Positions 9,254 to 19,062 of a DNA stretch of 64,000 bases are shown here, piece after piece (positions within the stretch are counted from its first letter, which is position 1; the number at the start of each line of letters is the position of its first letter). Source of the DNA: Streptomyces flaveolus. GTDB taxonomy: Bacteria > Actinomycetota > Actinomycetes > Streptomycetales > Streptomycetaceae. The notes under the pieces are model-generated. The model saw only the letters and a program-made list of their open reading frames with translations, was not told the origin of the DNA and searched no databases. A program made the translations under genes and the position numbers. The stretch is from assembly GCF_014648815.1 (NCBI RefSeq), contig NZ_BMRV01000002.1, positions 186,001 through 250,000 on the forward strand, read 5' to 3'.

Positions 9254-10579
9254 TCACGAAGCCCCCCTCGCCACACTGTCGTGCGCGTCCTCGCTGCGGC
9301 CGTCGACCGCCCCGGACGGGCGGACGGGGGGGACGTCGGAGGTCACGGCCGGGTGCCAGCCGTGGTGTTCCAGGGCCCGCACCAGCGCCAGGACCATCCG
9401 GGGGTCGAAATGGGTTCCCGCGCACCGCTGGAGCTCCTCCACGGCCGCCGCGACGGGCCGCGCCCTGCTGTAGGAGCGTGTGGACGTCATGGCGTCGAAG
9501 GCGTCGGCGACGGCGACCACCCGGGCCGACTCGGGGATCTGGCCGCCCGCCAGCCCGTAGGGGTATCCGCTGCCGTCCAGGCGTTCGTGATGGTGCAGTA
9601 CGGCGGCCCGGGCCTCGCCGAGAAAGCGGATGCCGCGCACCATCTCGTGCCCGTACTCGGGGTGCAGCTCGATCACGCGCCGTTCCTCGGGTGTGAGCGG
9701 CCCGTCCTTGCGCAGCAGCCGTGTGGGCACGCCGAGCTTGCCCACGTCGTGCAGGATCCCGGCGAAGCGGAGCGTCTCGACGCGTTCGTCGTCCAGCCCC
9801 AGCTCGCGGGCGATCATCATCGAGGCGTGGCCGACCCGCTCACTGTGCCCGCGGGTGTAGCCGTCCTTGATGTCGACGGCCTGGACGAGGGCGCGGATGG
9901 TCGCCTGGTGCGCGGCCCGCTCCCGGTGGTACTGGGCGAAGGCCCACCACGCCACGCACATCGGCAGGAGCACGAGCAGCGCTGCGACCGGACCGTAGGG
10001 GCTGCGCCACAGGACGGCCATCATCAGACCGGCGAGCCCGTGCACGGCGATCGGGGCGAGCGAACGGAAGAACAGCCCCCGCCACGCCCGCCGTGACGGC
10101 ACCCTGTCGGCCAGCGCCAGGATTCCGCCGTCCAGCAGGGTCAGCACCAGGCAGAAGCCCAGCACCGCGGCCCCGGCCGGCACGAGCGCGTAGGGGAAGT
10201 CGGAGGCCGCGACCGCGTCCCGTCCGCCGAACTCCGCGTGCACCCGGGCCGCGGCCCATACGGCGAGGGTCAGCTGCGCGGCCCGCCAGATCCGGCGCAG
10301 GGCGGTCGGGCGTTGGGTCACCGGGGACAGCAGGGCCCCCGGCAGCGCCACGAGTGCGGCGGCGGGCGGCGGAAGCAGAAAGGCCCCGGCGAGCAGTACG
10401 GGGTAGCAGGTCCCGACGAACCGGGTCCGGGCGACCTGCTCGCAGCCCGCGTACAGCCCGGCGAGCAGCAGCACGGCCCACCAGGGCGTGGCCACCTGGG
10501 GCAGCGGGCGCAGACAGAGCAGGGCGGCGAGGACGACACCGGCGACATACGCACGCGCCCGTGCCGGTACCGCGTCCAT
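9254..10579 (-). CDS. Membrane-anchored HD-GYP domain phosphodiesterase
   Basis: This 441-residue protein has six to seven membrane segments in residues 10-215, then a full HD-GYP domain (about 225-430). Motifs are HSERVGH (245-251), HDVGK (277-281), HPEYGHE and HHHERLDGSGYP (329-340), all the residues expected for a di- or tri-metal cyclic-dinucleotide phosphodiesterase. GGGGGAGG lies five bases before the ATG. The membrane part is MASE-like in character, though I cannot assign the exact sensor family. It heads a leftward run with the degenerate HD gene and the TPR gene. Cyclic-di-GMP breakdown is the family expectation, not shown here. Confidence 0.88.
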   Translation of the reverse strand: MDAVPARARAYVAGVVLAALLCLRPLPQVATPWWAVLLLAGLYAGCEQVARTRFVGTCYPVLLAGAFLLPPPAAALVALPGALLSPVTQRPTALRRIWRAAQLTLAVWAAARVHAEFGGRDAVAASDFPYALVPAGAAVLGFCLVLTLLDGGILALADRVPSRRAWRGLFFRSLAPIAVHGLAGLMMAVLWRSPYGPVAALLVLLPMCVAWWAFAQYHRERAAHQATIRALVQAVDIKDGYTRGHSERVGHASMMIARELGLDDERVETLRFAGILHDVGKLGVPTRLLRKDGPLTPEERRVIELHPEYGHEMVRGIRFLGEARAAVLHHHERLDGSGYPYGLAGGQIPESARVVAVADAFDAMTSTRSYSRARPVAAAVEELQRCAGTHFDPRMVLALVRALEHHGWHPAVTSDVPPVRPSGAVDGRSEDAHDSVARGAS

Positions 10580-10700
10580 GAGCGCCTCCCCCGGCCGTGC
10601 CTGTCAGGCTCGCGAGCCTAGATTCGGCGAGAGGGGGAGGCGGGCGGATGCCCCGCGGATTAGCACGTACGAGTGACGCGTCACACGGGGCCCGCCGGGC

Positions 10701-11008
10701 TCAGGACTCCTGCGGTGTGGACGGCGCGGCCGTCACGTCGTGCTCGGGCACCGACTGGCCCGAGCGGATCAGGTCGATCCGGCCCATGACCTTGGAGCGC
10801 AGGTCACCCGGCACGTCGTCGTGTCCGCAGCACCGCTTGACCAGCTTCTTCACGGCCTGCTCCAGCCCGTACTTCTCCAGGCAGGGCGAGCACTCCTCGA
10901 AGTGGTGCTCGAACTTCACGCAGTCCGAGTCCGGCATCTCCCGGTCGAGGAACTCGTAGAGATGATCGAGGATTTCGCTGCAATCCGTCTCGTGCGGCTC
11001 TCCGCAGC

Positions 11009-11012
<4 letters not shown>
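10701..11012 (-). CDS. rsrA: Anti-sigma factor RsrA, zinc redox sensor (ZAS family)
   Basis: A 103-residue anti-sigma factor that binds and inhibits SigR when reduced. Cysteines fall at 3, 11, 31, 41, 44, 61 and 62, with His37. In S. coelicolor RsrA the zinc site is Cys3, His37, Cys41 and Cys44, and oxidation joins Cys11 to Cys44, releasing zinc and the sigma factor; every one of these positions is conserved (HxxxCxxC at 37-44). The ATG overlaps the sigR stop by four bases, giving coupled synthesis of sigma and anti-sigma. The last 20 residues are low complexity. Confidence 0.97.
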
Positions 11013-11692
<680 letters not shown>

Positions 11693-11919
11693 CTCCTCCA
11701 GTGACGTCGCGGAGACGAAACCGGCCCCGCTCGAATCGGAGGATAGACGACGATCCGGTCCGCCCGCCGCCCGAACAGGGGCGGTCTTCGCCGCGTGCAG
11801 CACCGTCCAGTCCAGGTCGGCGCGGCTGCTGCGACTTGGGCAGAAGGCTGATGCCATGCGGCGGACTTCCTCTCGTACGGCGTCGGTGCTGATGCTCAGC
11901 AACTCTGTATGTCGGCCAC

Positions 11920-11946
11920 AACAGTGGTCGCCCGCCGGTCATTCCC
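11920..11946 (-). promoter_or_regulatory. Sigma-R-dependent promoter of sigR (sigRp2-type)
   Basis: On the minus strand GGGAAT at 11946-11941 is followed by an 18-bp spacer and GTT at 11922-11920. This equals the sigma-R consensus GGGAAT-N18-GTT. It lies just past the stop of the upstream hydrolase gene and about 60 bp before the long-form sigR start. It accounts for the positive autoregulation known for sigR. Confidence 0.9.
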
Positions 11947-11952
11947 GGGCCC

Positions 11953-12582
11953 TCAGCCGAGTGAGCGGGCCCACTCCGCGACGCCGTCGGTGATCATTCG
12001 CAGCGCCTCCTCCTGCGTGATCCCCGCCCGCTTGGGCACGGCGAAGCCGTGATCGCCGTACGGCACCGGGGTCAGTTCGTAGGTCCCCTCGGGGAACTCC
12101 TCCGGCTTCCCGAACGGATCATTGCCGCCCTGTACGACGAGGGTGGGCACCCCGGCTCCGAGCAGTTCCCCGGCGCGGGACTTCTCCGGCTTGCCCGGCG
12201 GGTGCAGCGGGAAGCTGAGGGCGAGGACGGCGTGGGCGCCCAGCTCGGTGGCGGTGCGGCAGGCGACGCGGGCGCCGGCGCTGCGGCCGCCCGAGATCAC
12301 CGGCAGGCCGGGGCCGTTCAGCGCGGGCCAGACACCCCGCCAGCCGGTGTCCAGGGTCTTCGGGGCGGGCGCCAGCTTCTTGCCGGCCACCCGCCAGGGC
12401 TGTTCGACCAGGGCCACGGTCACGCCCCGCGCGGGCAGCGCCGCCGCCAGTGCCGCCAGGTCGCGCGCCTCGATGCCGCCGCCGGCGCCGTGGCTCGCGG
12501 CGAGGACGAGCCGGGGCTTCGCGGCCGGGTGCCAGGTGATGCGGGCGGCGCCGGCCTCCGTGTCGATGATCTCGGTCTTCAC
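11953..12582 (-). CDS. Alpha/beta hydrolase (KANL3/Tex30-like, dienelactone-hydrolase-like)
   Basis: This 209-residue single-domain alpha/beta hydrolase has the nucleophile elbow GGRSAG (Ser101). The oxyanion-side HGAGGG loop is at 31-36, and a late aspartate (GGNDPFG) and histidine (YGDHGF) complete the triad. There is no signal peptide, so it should be cytosolic. The GTG start follows the stop of the SRAP gene by one base, so the two are probably co-transcribed leftwards, ending just before the sigR promoter. The substrate is not predictable from the sequence. Confidence 0.82.
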   Translation of the reverse strand: MKTEIIDTEAGAARITWHPAAKPRLVLAASHGAGGGIEARDLAALAAALPARGVTVALVEQPWRVAGKKLAPAPKTLDTGWRGVWPALNGPGLPVISGGRSAGARVACRTATELGAHAVLALSFPLHPPGKPEKSRAGELLGAGVPTLVVQGGNDPFGKPEEFPEGTYELTPVPYGDHGFAVPKRAGITQEEALRMITDGVAEWARSLG

Positions 12583-12583
12583 G

Positions 12584-13399
12584 TCAGAAGAGTGTGCCCT
12601 CTTCCGGCCCGTCCAGCTCCTTCAGCAGCTCCGGCCCGTTGTTGCGGACGTTGCTCACGGCCGTGGAGACGGGGAACGCGCGCATCATCCCGGCGGGCGG
12701 GGGCGACAGCAGGGAGGTGAGGTCGTCGGGGTCGGTGCGCGCCGGGTCGAGCCAGGCGTCCCATCGGTCCGGCGTCAGCATCAGCGGCATCCGGGGGTGG
12801 ATGTCGGCCAGGGCGTGCGGGCCGTCGGCCGGGGCGACGGCGAGCGGCGTGGCCTCCGCCTCGGTCGTGATCACCGAGCACGTCACCCACCAGGCCCCCG
12901 GGTGGTCGTCCGGCAGCGTCTTGTCCCGCCAGAACTCGTACAGCCCCGCCATGGCGAACACGGAACCGTCGGCCGGGGTCACGAAGTAGGGCTGCTTGCG
13001 GGGCCGCTTCCTGCGCCCCTCGACCTCCAGGTCCCGCTCCTGCTTGCCGGTGACCCACTCGTAGTAGCCGTCGGCGGGCAGGATGCAGCGCCGGGTGGCG
13101 AAGGCGCGGCGGTAGGAAGGCTTCTCGTGGACGGTCTCCGCGCGGGCGTTGATCATCCGGGCGCCGCCCTCGGGGGTCTTGGCCCAGGAGGGGACGAGTC
13201 CCCACTTCAGTTTGCGCAGCTGGCGAACCGGCTTCGGGTCCTGGACGTCCTTCAGAGGACGGTCCAGGACGGCGTAGACCTCCTTGGTGGGGGCCACGTT
13301 GTAGTCGGGCTCCAGGGTCTCCTCGGGCTCCCACTTCTCGATCTCAAAGATTCCTGCGAGATCCTCGGGTCGACGACTCGCCGCATACCGTCCGCACAT
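12584..13399 (-). CDS. SRAP-domain protein (YedK/HMCES family, abasic-site DNA-protein crosslinker)
   Basis: The start is ATG 13399 because family members begin Met-Cys and need Cys2 at the mature N-terminus; the protein starts MCGRYA. Other conserved points are Asn34 (YNVAPT), NARAET (84-89), Glu114 (GYYEW) and the IHPRMP histidine near residue 212. HMCES/YedK proteins trap abasic sites in single-stranded DNA through a thiazolidine link at Cys2. The length of 271 residues is slightly above E. coli YedK because of an Arg/Lys-rich insert (EGRRKRPRKQ). It is divergent from the M50-like gene, with a shared 50-bp control region. Confidence 0.93.
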   Translation of the reverse strand: MCGRYAASRRPEDLAGIFEIEKWEPEETLEPDYNVAPTKEVYAVLDRPLKDVQDPKPVRQLRKLKWGLVPSWAKTPEGGARMINARAETVHEKPSYRRAFATRRCILPADGYYEWVTGKQERDLEVEGRRKRPRKQPYFVTPADGSVFAMAGLYEFWRDKTLPDDHPGAWWVTCSVITTEAEATPLAVAPADGPHALADIHPRMPLMLTPDRWDAWLDPARTDPDDLTSLLSPPPAGMMRAFPVSTAVSNVRNNGPELLKELDGPEEGTLF

Positions 13400-13449
13400 A
13401 CGTGCCACACTGCCAGACCCCGCGCTCGTACGAGGAGCCTTCACCCCCT

Positions 13450-14172
13450 ATGGACCACCTCGCATCGGTCTCGCCCACCTCCCTGTGGGCCGAGGTCACC
13501 GGCACCCAGCCCGACCCCGAGCTGTGGGTGGTGATCGCCACCCTGGTCGCCGCGCTCGCCGTCGTCGTGCCGCGCCCGCTGTGGCGGACGGCGCGCAACG
13601 CGATCACCATCGCCCACGAGGGCGGTCACGGGCTCGTGGCGCTGCTCACGGGGCGCACGCTGACCGGGATCACCCTCCACTCGGACACCAGCGGCCTGAC
13701 CGTGAGCCGGGGCAAGCCGCACGGGCTCGGCATGATCCTCACCGCGGTGGCCGGCTACACGGCTCCCTCGCTGCTGGGTCTCGGCGGGGCCGCGCTGCTG
13801 GCCTCGGGGCGCGTCACGCTGCTGCTGTGGGTGGCGACGGCGCTGCTGGTCGCCCTGCTGGTCATGATCCGCAACGCGTACGGGGTGCTGACGGTCGTGC
13901 TGACCGGCGGGACGTTCCTGCTGGTGTCCTGGCTGGCCGGCCCGCAGGTGCAGGCGGCGTTCGCGTACGCGGCGGTGTGGTTCCTGCTGCTGGGCGGTGT
14001 GCGGCCGGTGTTCGAGCTCCAGGCCAAGCGGGCGCGGGGCGGGGCCGGCGACTCGGACGCGGACCAGCTGGCCCGGCTGTCCCACGCGCCGGCGGCGGTG
14101 TGGTTCTTCCTGTTCCACGCGGTCTCGCTGTGCTCGCTGATCGGCGGGGGCCGCTGGCTGCTGGAGCTGTGA
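13450..14172 (+). CDS. M50B-like membrane metallopeptidase
   Basis: The start is placed at ATG 13450 (protein MDHLASVSP), giving 240 residues. An HEGGH zinc motif sits at residues 56-60 after the first membrane segment, followed by five to six further hydrophobic segments. This is the arrangement of the actinobacterial peptidase M50B-like family, distant relatives of site-2 proteases. I see no PDZ domain and no clear C-terminal NxxPxxxLDG motif, so active proteolysis is inferred only from HExxH. It is divergent from the SRAP gene. Confidence 0.8.
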   Translation: MDHLASVSPTSLWAEVTGTQPDPELWVVIATLVAALAVVVPRPLWRTARNAITIAHEGGHGLVALLTGRTLTGITLHSDTSGLTVSRGKPHGLGMILTAVAGYTAPSLLGLGGAALLASGRVTLLLWVATALLVALLVMIRNAYGVLTVVLTGGTFLLVSWLAGPQVQAAFAYAAVWFLLLGGVRPVFELQAKRARGGAGDSDADQLARLSHAPAAVWFFLFHAVSLCSLIGGGRWLLEL

Positions 14173-14314
14173 GCGGGGCCCCCGGGGCCGGTGGCCGCGC
14201 GGGCGCCGAGAACTGCCGCATATATGCACGGCAATTCCCATGTCGCAGTTTCGGTCGGATTTCGCCGCCTTTGATCAAGATCTCCGATCGGCTTCAGCCA
14301 TTAAAGTGGGGCCC

Positions 14315-15631
14315 ATGACCGTGAATCCCGCGCACACCGCCCTCTGGCCCGCCCCGCACGCGAGCGGAGCCGTCGACGCGACCGTCCATGTGCCCGGGTC
14401 CAAATCGGTCACCAACCGCGCCCTGGTGCTGGCCGCCCTCGCCTCCGAGCCCGGGTGGCTGCGCCGCCCGCTGCGCTCCCGGGACACCCTGCTGATGGCC
14501 GGGGCACTGCGGGCGATGGGCGTCGAGATCGAGGAGGGTGTCGGTCCCGACGGCACCGGCGAGTTCTGGCGGGTCATCCCGGCCGGTCTGCACGGTCCCG
14601 CCACGGTCGACGTCGGCAACGCCGGCACGGTCATGCGCTTCCTCCCGCCGGTGGCCACGCTCGCCGACGGCCCCGTCCGCTTCGACGGCGATCCCCGTTC
14701 GTACGAGCGCCCGCTGCACGGGGTGATCGACGCGCTGCGCGCGCTCGGCGCCCGCGTCGACGACGACGGGCGCGGCGCGCTGCCGATGACCGTGCACGGC
14801 GGCGGCGCCCTGGAGGGCGGCCCGGTCGAGATCGACGCGTCGTCGTCCTCGCAGTTCGTCAGCGCCCTGCTGCTGTCCGGCCCGCGCTTCAACCAGGGCG
14901 TCGAGGTCCGCCACACCGGCTCGGCGCTGCCGTCCATGCCGCACATCCGCATGACCGTCGACATGCTGCGCTCGGTCGGCGCGCAGGTGGACACCCCGGA
15001 GTCCGGCGGCGAGCCGAACGTCTGGCGGGTCACGCCGGGCGCGCTGCTCGGCCGCGACCTGACGGTCGAGCCGGACCTGTCGAACGCCCAGCCGTTCCTG
15101 GCGGCGGCGCTGGTGACCGGCGGCAAGGTGGTGATCCCCGACTGGCCGGCCCGCACCACCCAGCCCGGTGACCGGCTGCGCGAGATCTTCACCGACATGG
15201 GCGGTTCCTGTGAACTGACCGACTACGGCCTCGTGTTCACCGGATCGGGTGCCGTGCACGGCGTCGACGTGGACCTCGGCGAGGTCGGCGAGCTCACTCC
15301 CGGTATCGCGGCCGTCGCGGCCCTCGCGGACTCCCCCTCGACCCTGCGCGGGGTGGCGCACCTGCGGCTGCACGAGACGGACCGGCTGGCCGCGCTGACC
15401 AAGGAGATCAACGGGCTCGGCGGCGACGTCACCGAGACCGCCGACGGGCTGCACATCCGCCCGCGCCGCCTGCACGGCGGGGTCTTCCACACCTACGAGG
15501 ACCACCGCATGGCCACCGCCGGCGCGATCATCGGCCTCGCGGTCGAGGGCGTGGAGATCGAGAACGTGGCGACGACCGCCAAGACACTGCCCGACTTCCC
15601 CGACCTGTGGACCGGGATGCTCGGGGCGTAG
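14315..15631 (+). CDS. aroA: 3-Phosphoshikimate 1-carboxyvinyltransferase (EPSP synthase)
   Basis: This is the shikimate-pathway enzyme that joins phosphoenolpyruvate to shikimate 3-phosphate. The start at ATG 14315 gives 438 residues; the open frame extends to 14240 without a good ribosome-binding site. Signatures are PGSKSVTNR (Lys30 and Ser31 bind substrate), GNAGTVMRF, the SSSQF substrate loop and LHETDRL near the C-terminus. The next gene, rsgA, begins 12 bases after the stop, so the two form an operon. The 140-bp region upstream is AT-richer than its surroundings but I see no clear promoter hexamers. Confidence 0.95.
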   Translation: MTVNPAHTALWPAPHASGAVDATVHVPGSKSVTNRALVLAALASEPGWLRRPLRSRDTLLMAGALRAMGVEIEEGVGPDGTGEFWRVIPAGLHGPATVDVGNAGTVMRFLPPVATLADGPVRFDGDPRSYERPLHGVIDALRALGARVDDDGRGALPMTVHGGGALEGGPVEIDASSSSQFVSALLLSGPRFNQGVEVRHTGSALPSMPHIRMTVDMLRSVGAQVDTPESGGEPNVWRVTPGALLGRDLTVEPDLSNAQPFLAAALVTGGKVVIPDWPARTTQPGDRLREIFTDMGGSCELTDYGLVFTGSGAVHGVDVDLGEVGELTPGIAAVAALADSPSTLRGVAHLRLHETDRLAALTKEINGLGGDVTETADGLHIRPRRLHGGVFHTYEDHRMATAGAIIGLAVEGVEIENVATTAKTLPDFPDLWTGMLGA

Positions 15632-15643
15632 GGACCGTTCGCC

Positions 15644-16657
15644 ATGCGCCGCTACGGCAAGCACACCGACGAGGACGACATCCGCTCCCGCCCCAACCGC
15701 AAGGGCAACCGTCCGCGTACGCACATCCGGCCCAAGCACGAGGACGCCGCCGAGGGACTCGTCCTCACCGTGGACCGGGGCCGGCTGACGTGCCTCGTCG
15801 AGGACCGGATCATCACGGCGATGAAAGCACGCGAGCTGGGCCGCAAGGCGGCGGTCGTCGGCGACCGGGTGGCACTGGTCGGCGACCTGTCCGGCACGAA
15901 GGACACGCTCGCGCGGATCGTCCGCATCGCGGAGCGCACCTCGGTGCTGCGCCGCACGGCGGACGACGACGACCCCTACGAGCGGGTGGTCGTCGCCAAC
16001 GCCGACCAGCTCGCCATCGTCACCGCCCTCGCCGACCCCGAGCCGCGCCCGCGCCTGATCGACCGCTGCCTGGTCGCGGCGTTCGACGGCGGCCTCACCC
16101 CGCTGCTCGTGATGACCAAGTCGGACCTCGCCCCGCCCGACGAACTGCTCGGTCTGTACGGCGCGTTGGACATCCCGTACGTCGTCACGAGCCGCGAGGA
16201 GCTGGAGAACGGCGCCGCGGCCGACCTCGTTCGGGAACATCTGGACGGCAAGATCACGGCCTTCGTCGGCCACTCCGGCGTCGGCAAGACGACCCTCGTC
16301 AACACACTCGTGCCCGAGGACCGCCGCCGGGTCACGGGCCACGTCAACGCGGTGACGGGACGCGGCCGGCACACGACGACCTCGGCACTCGCCCTGCCGC
16401 TGTCCTCGAAGACGGGCGGCTGGGTCGTCGACACCCCCGGCGTACGGTCGTTCGGGCTCGCCCACGTGGATCCGTCCCGCGTGATCAACGCCTTCCCCGA
16501 CCTGGTGCCGGGCACCGAGGGCTGCCCGCGGGCGTGCAGCCACGACGAGCCCGACTGCGCGCTGGACGCGTGGGTCGCCGAGGGTCACGCCGACCCGGCG
16601 CGGCTGTACTCGCTGCGCCGGCTGCTGGCGACGCGGGAACGGACGGAAGGCGACTGA
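15644..16657 (+). CDS. rsgA: Ribosome small-subunit-dependent GTPase A
   Basis: A 337-residue circularly permuted GTPase that checks late 30S subunit maturation. Motif order is G4 (TKSD, 158-161), then G1 (GHSGVGKTT, 209-217), then G3 (DTPG, 263-266), which is the permutation that defines this family. The OB-fold is at about 35-110. The C-terminal zinc knuckle has Cys294, Cys298, His300 and Cys305. The N-terminal 30 residues are very basic and may contact rRNA. It is transcribed directly behind aroA. Confidence 0.95.
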   Translation: MRRYGKHTDEDDIRSRPNRKGNRPRTHIRPKHEDAAEGLVLTVDRGRLTCLVEDRIITAMKARELGRKAAVVGDRVALVGDLSGTKDTLARIVRIAERTSVLRRTADDDDPYERVVVANADQLAIVTALADPEPRPRLIDRCLVAAFDGGLTPLLVMTKSDLAPPDELLGLYGALDIPYVVTSREELENGAAADLVREHLDGKITAFVGHSGVGKTTLVNTLVPEDRRRVTGHVNAVTGRGRHTTTSALALPLSSKTGGWVVDTPGVRSFGLAHVDPSRVINAFPDLVPGTEGCPRACSHDEPDCALDAWVAEGHADPARLYSLRRLLATRERTEGD

Positions 16658-16783
16658 CCTCCGCGTTGTTTGCCGTGCCGTGCGACCGGCAAGTGCATAA
16701 TCGCACCAAGCCGGATCCAAGCCCGAGCAAAAGCCGACGAATCGACGAAGCGGTCACGGTACGGGACCACGGGAGGACGACAC

Positions 16784-17107
16784 ATGGCGTGGCTGCTGGT
16801 CATAGTGGCCGGGGTGCTCGAGACCGGCTTCGCCGTGTGTCTGAAGCTCTCGCACGGCTTCACCCGGCTCTGGCCCACGATCGCGTTCTGCGCCTTCGCA
16901 CTGGGCAGTTTCGGCCTGCTGACCCTGTCACTGAAGAAGCTCGACGTCGGCCCGGCGTACGCCGTGTGGACCGGGATCGGGGCGGCGGGCACCGCGATCT
17001 ACGGCATGGTGTTCCTGGGTGACCTGGTCTCCACGCTGAAGATCGTCTCGATCAGCTTCGTCATCATCGGCGTCATCGGGCTTCAGCTGTCGGGCTCGGC
17101 GCACTGA
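16784..17107 (+). CDS. Small multidrug resistance family exporter, Gdx/SugE type
   Basis: ATG 16784, with GGGAGG upstream, gives 107 residues and four membrane helices. The essential Glu is in helix 1 (GVLETGFAV). The segments LKLSHGFTRLWP and AVWTGIGAAGTAIYG resemble E. coli SugE/Gdx and not EmrE. Gdx proteins are dual-topology homodimers that export guanidinium. The gene stands alone here (no partner half-SMR gene), which fits a homodimer. The 126-bp leader (16658-16783) was inspected for a guanidine riboswitch; purine-rich GGGACC/GGGAGG blocks exist, but I could not fold a convincing ykkC-type aptamer. Confidence 0.88.
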   Translation: MAWLLVIVAGVLETGFAVCLKLSHGFTRLWPTIAFCAFALGSFGLLTLSLKKLDVGPAYAVWTGIGAAGTAIYGMVFLGDLVSTLKIVSISFVIIGVIGLQLSGSAH

Positions 17108-17119
17108 CTCCTCCGGCCG

Positions 17120-17731
17120 TCACGGCGCCAACTGCCGTGGCAGGACGGTACGGACGAGTTCCGACACGCCGCCCTCGGCGGGGGGAGCCGCGACGCAGGA
17201 CAGGGCGATCCGGACCGTGAGCTCGCAGGTGCGGGCGAGGTCGGCGGCCTCCGCGCGGGGAACGCCGGGCCCGGACAGGGCGGCGACGGCGCGGTCGCGG
17301 ACGAGCGCCACGAAGTCGCCGGGCGAGGGCAGCGGGCCGTCGGCCCGGCGCTGGGCCGGCACGGCGGAGGAGGACGACGGTACGGCCCCCGGCGCGGGGG
17401 CGGGCAGCCACGCACCCCAGCAGCCGGTGAGCATGGCCCGCACCAGCGCGTTCTCCCCGGCCGCGGAGGTCGTCCACTCGGCCGCCGCGGTGAGCCGCTC
17501 GCGTGGGTCGCCGAGCGCGGAGAGCGCGCGTTCCACACCGGCGAGATACCCGTCCGCCTCCCTCCGCACGAGCGCCCGGCCGAGGCCCTCCTTGCTCCCG
17601 AACTCGTTGTACAGCGTCTGCCGCGACACCCCGGCCGCCGCCGCCACGTCCACCATCCGCACAGCGGCCCACGGCCGACGCGCCAGCGCCGTGTACGCGG
17701 CGTCGAGCAGGGACTCCCGGGCTGCGGGCAT
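17120..17731 (-). CDS. TetR-family transcriptional regulator
   Basis: This 203-residue regulator has an N-terminal helix-turn-helix (about 8-55, DVAAAAGVSRQTLYNEFGSKEGL) and a variable ligand-binding C-terminal domain. There are two adjacent ATGs, at 17734 and 17731; the second has GGGAGG at better spacing. The frame is open up to 17806, but that would run over a palindromic operator. It converges with the SMR exporter gene (12 bp apart), a common layout for efflux regulators, although its own operator faces away from that gene. Its ligand and targets are unknown. Confidence 0.9.
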   Translation of the reverse strand: MPAARESLLDAAYTALARRPWAAVRMVDVAAAAGVSRQTLYNEFGSKEGLGRALVRREADGYLAGVERALSALGDPRERLTAAAEWTTSAAGENALVRAMLTGCWGAWLPAPAPGAVPSSSSAVPAQRRADGPLPSPGDFVALVRDRAVAALSGPGVPRAEAADLARTCELTVRIALSCVAAPPAEGGVSELVRTVLPRQLAP

Positions 17732-17769
17732 CATCGCCTCCCTCGGCCGAAGCGACTCAGCGCCCAGAT

Positions 17770-17794
17770 TTGACGGGTATGCCATACCTGTCAA
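17770..17794. promoter_or_regulatory. Probable TetR operator (inverted repeat)
   Basis: Left arm TTGACGGGTAT (17770-17780) and right arm ATACCTGTCAA (17784-17794) form an 11-bp inverted repeat with one mismatch around a 3-bp centre. It lies 39 bp before the TetR start. The minus strand reads TTGACA at its edge, which could also be a -35 element, so binding would block the regulator's own promoter. Autoregulation is inferred from position. Confidence 0.75.
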
Positions 17795-17941
17795 GGGGCC
17801 TTGCACTCTCCCACCGCACGGCCGCCGCAGCCACGCCGGCCGGCGCAGCCACGGGCACTCCCGCCGTCCAGCCTGGCCTCAGGCACTCCTGCCCTCCGGC
17901 GCAGCTGCGGGCAAGTCGTACCTCCGCCAGTGCCTGAACGG

Positions 17942-18022
17942 CCTGGGAGGTACCCCCAGGGCGGCACGGGTGGGCGGTGGGGGTCCCCCGCTCGAGAGAG
18001 CCGAGAGTGCGGGAGGCACCGC
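17942..18022. repeat. Palindromic intergenic element in the 17795-18165 gene-free stretch
   Basis: The 371-bp gap between the TetR operator and hisN holds no credible gene. Two hairpin-forming blocks are visible: one around 17942-17960 (arms CCTGGG and CCCAGG), and one around 17988-18016 (CCCGCTCG pairing with CGAG and CGGG across a small bulge, reading CTCGAGAGAGCCGAGAGTGC). The second resembles a dispersed hairpin sequence I recall from intergenic regions in many Streptomyces genomes. Its family and function are not established here. Confidence 0.45.
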
Positions 18023-18165
18023 GCCACGCCGGGCGACACCACCCACCCCGGCCCCGCACCGACACGCCCGCACCCCCACCAACACCGGCCTCACCGGCCG
18101 GCCCCCACAACGCCCCGCACAAACCCTGGTGGCCCCGCCCCACCCCCGCCCGATACCGTGGCCGC

Positions 18166-18966
18166 ATGCCGGACTACCTCGACGACCTCCGCCTCGCCCA
18201 CGTCCTCGCGGACGCCGCCGACGCCGCGACGATGGACCGCTTCAAGGCCCTCGACCTGAAGGTCGAGACCAAGCCGGACATGACCCCGGTGAGCGAGGCC
18301 GACAAGGCCGCCGAGGAACTCATCCGCAACCACCTCGCCCGCGCCCGCCCCCGCGACTCCGTCCTCGGCGAGGAGTACGGCACCGAGGGCGCCGGCCCCC
18401 GCCGCTGGGTCATCGACCCGATCGACGGTACGAAGAACTACGTGCGCGGCGTCCCCGTCTGGGCCACCCTGATCGCCCTCATGGAGGCCGGCGAGGGCGG
18501 GTACCAGCCCGTCGTCGGCCTCGTCTCCGCCCCGGCCCTCGGCCGCCGCTGGTGGGCCGTGAAGGACCACGGCGCCTTCACCGGCCGCAGCCTGACCTCG
18601 GCGTCCCGGCTCCAGGTCTCCCAGGTCTCCGCGCTCTCCGACGCCTCCTTCGCGTACTCCTCGCTCAGCGGCTGGGAGGAGCAGCGCCGGCTGGACGGCT
18701 TCCTGGACCTGACCCGCGAGGTGTGGCGCACGCGCGCGTACGGGGACTTCTGGCCCTACATGATGGTCGCCGAGGGCTCGGTCGACCTGTGCGCCGAACC
18801 CGAGCTCTCCCTCTGGGACATGGCCGCGAACGCCATCATCGTCACGGAGGCCGGCGGCACCTTCACCGGCCTGGACGGCCGACCCGGCCCGCACAGCGGC
18901 AACGCCGCGGCGTCCAACGGCCGGCTCCACGACGAGCTGCTCGGTTATCTCAACCAGCGCTACTGA
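18166..18966 (+). CDS. hisN: Histidinol-phosphatase, inositol-monophosphatase-like (HisN)
   Basis: A 266-residue protein of the Mg-dependent IMPase fold. Metal ligands are Glu69/Glu70 (GEEYG) and Asp84 and Asp87 in [11 protein letters not shown], plus the late aspartate of LSLWDMAA. Streptomyces and Corynebacterium lack the HAD-type histidinol phosphatase and use an IMPase-like HisN for histidine synthesis; this sequence and the genomic place fit that enzyme. Activity on inositol phosphate cannot be excluded from motifs alone. The ATG at 18166 has only a weak ribosome-binding site. Confidence 0.85.
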   Translation: MPDYLDDLRLAHVLADAADAATMDRFKALDLKVETKPDMTPVSEADKAAEELIRNHLARARPRDSVLGEEYGTEGAGPRRWVIDPIDGTKNYVRGVPVWATLIALMEAGEGGYQPVVGLVSAPALGRRWWAVKDHGAFTGRSLTSASRLQVSQVSALSDASFAYSSLSGWEEQRRLDGFLDLTREVWRTRAYGDFWPYMMVAEGSVDLCAEPELSLWDMAANAIIVTEAGGTFTGLDGRPGPHSGNAAASNGRLHDELLGYLNQRY

Positions 18967-19062
18967 GTCCCCCCGCACGCCCGCCGACTCGCCCTCCGCG
19001 CCCCCTTGTTGACCCCCGCTTTACCTGCCACTCTGAGAGTCCCCCCACTTGTGAACTTGTGA

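Noticed and set aside
6829..9696. A 955-codon plus-strand frame over the TPR and HD genes
   Set aside because: It crosses several real minus-strand genes and intergenic gaps, shows Arg/Gly/Pro-biased composition and has no ribosome-binding site.
16658..16783. Guanidine riboswitch before the Gdx-type exporter
   Set aside because: I could not fold a recognised ykkC, mini-ykkC or guanidine-III structure by eye, so it is listed only as something to test.
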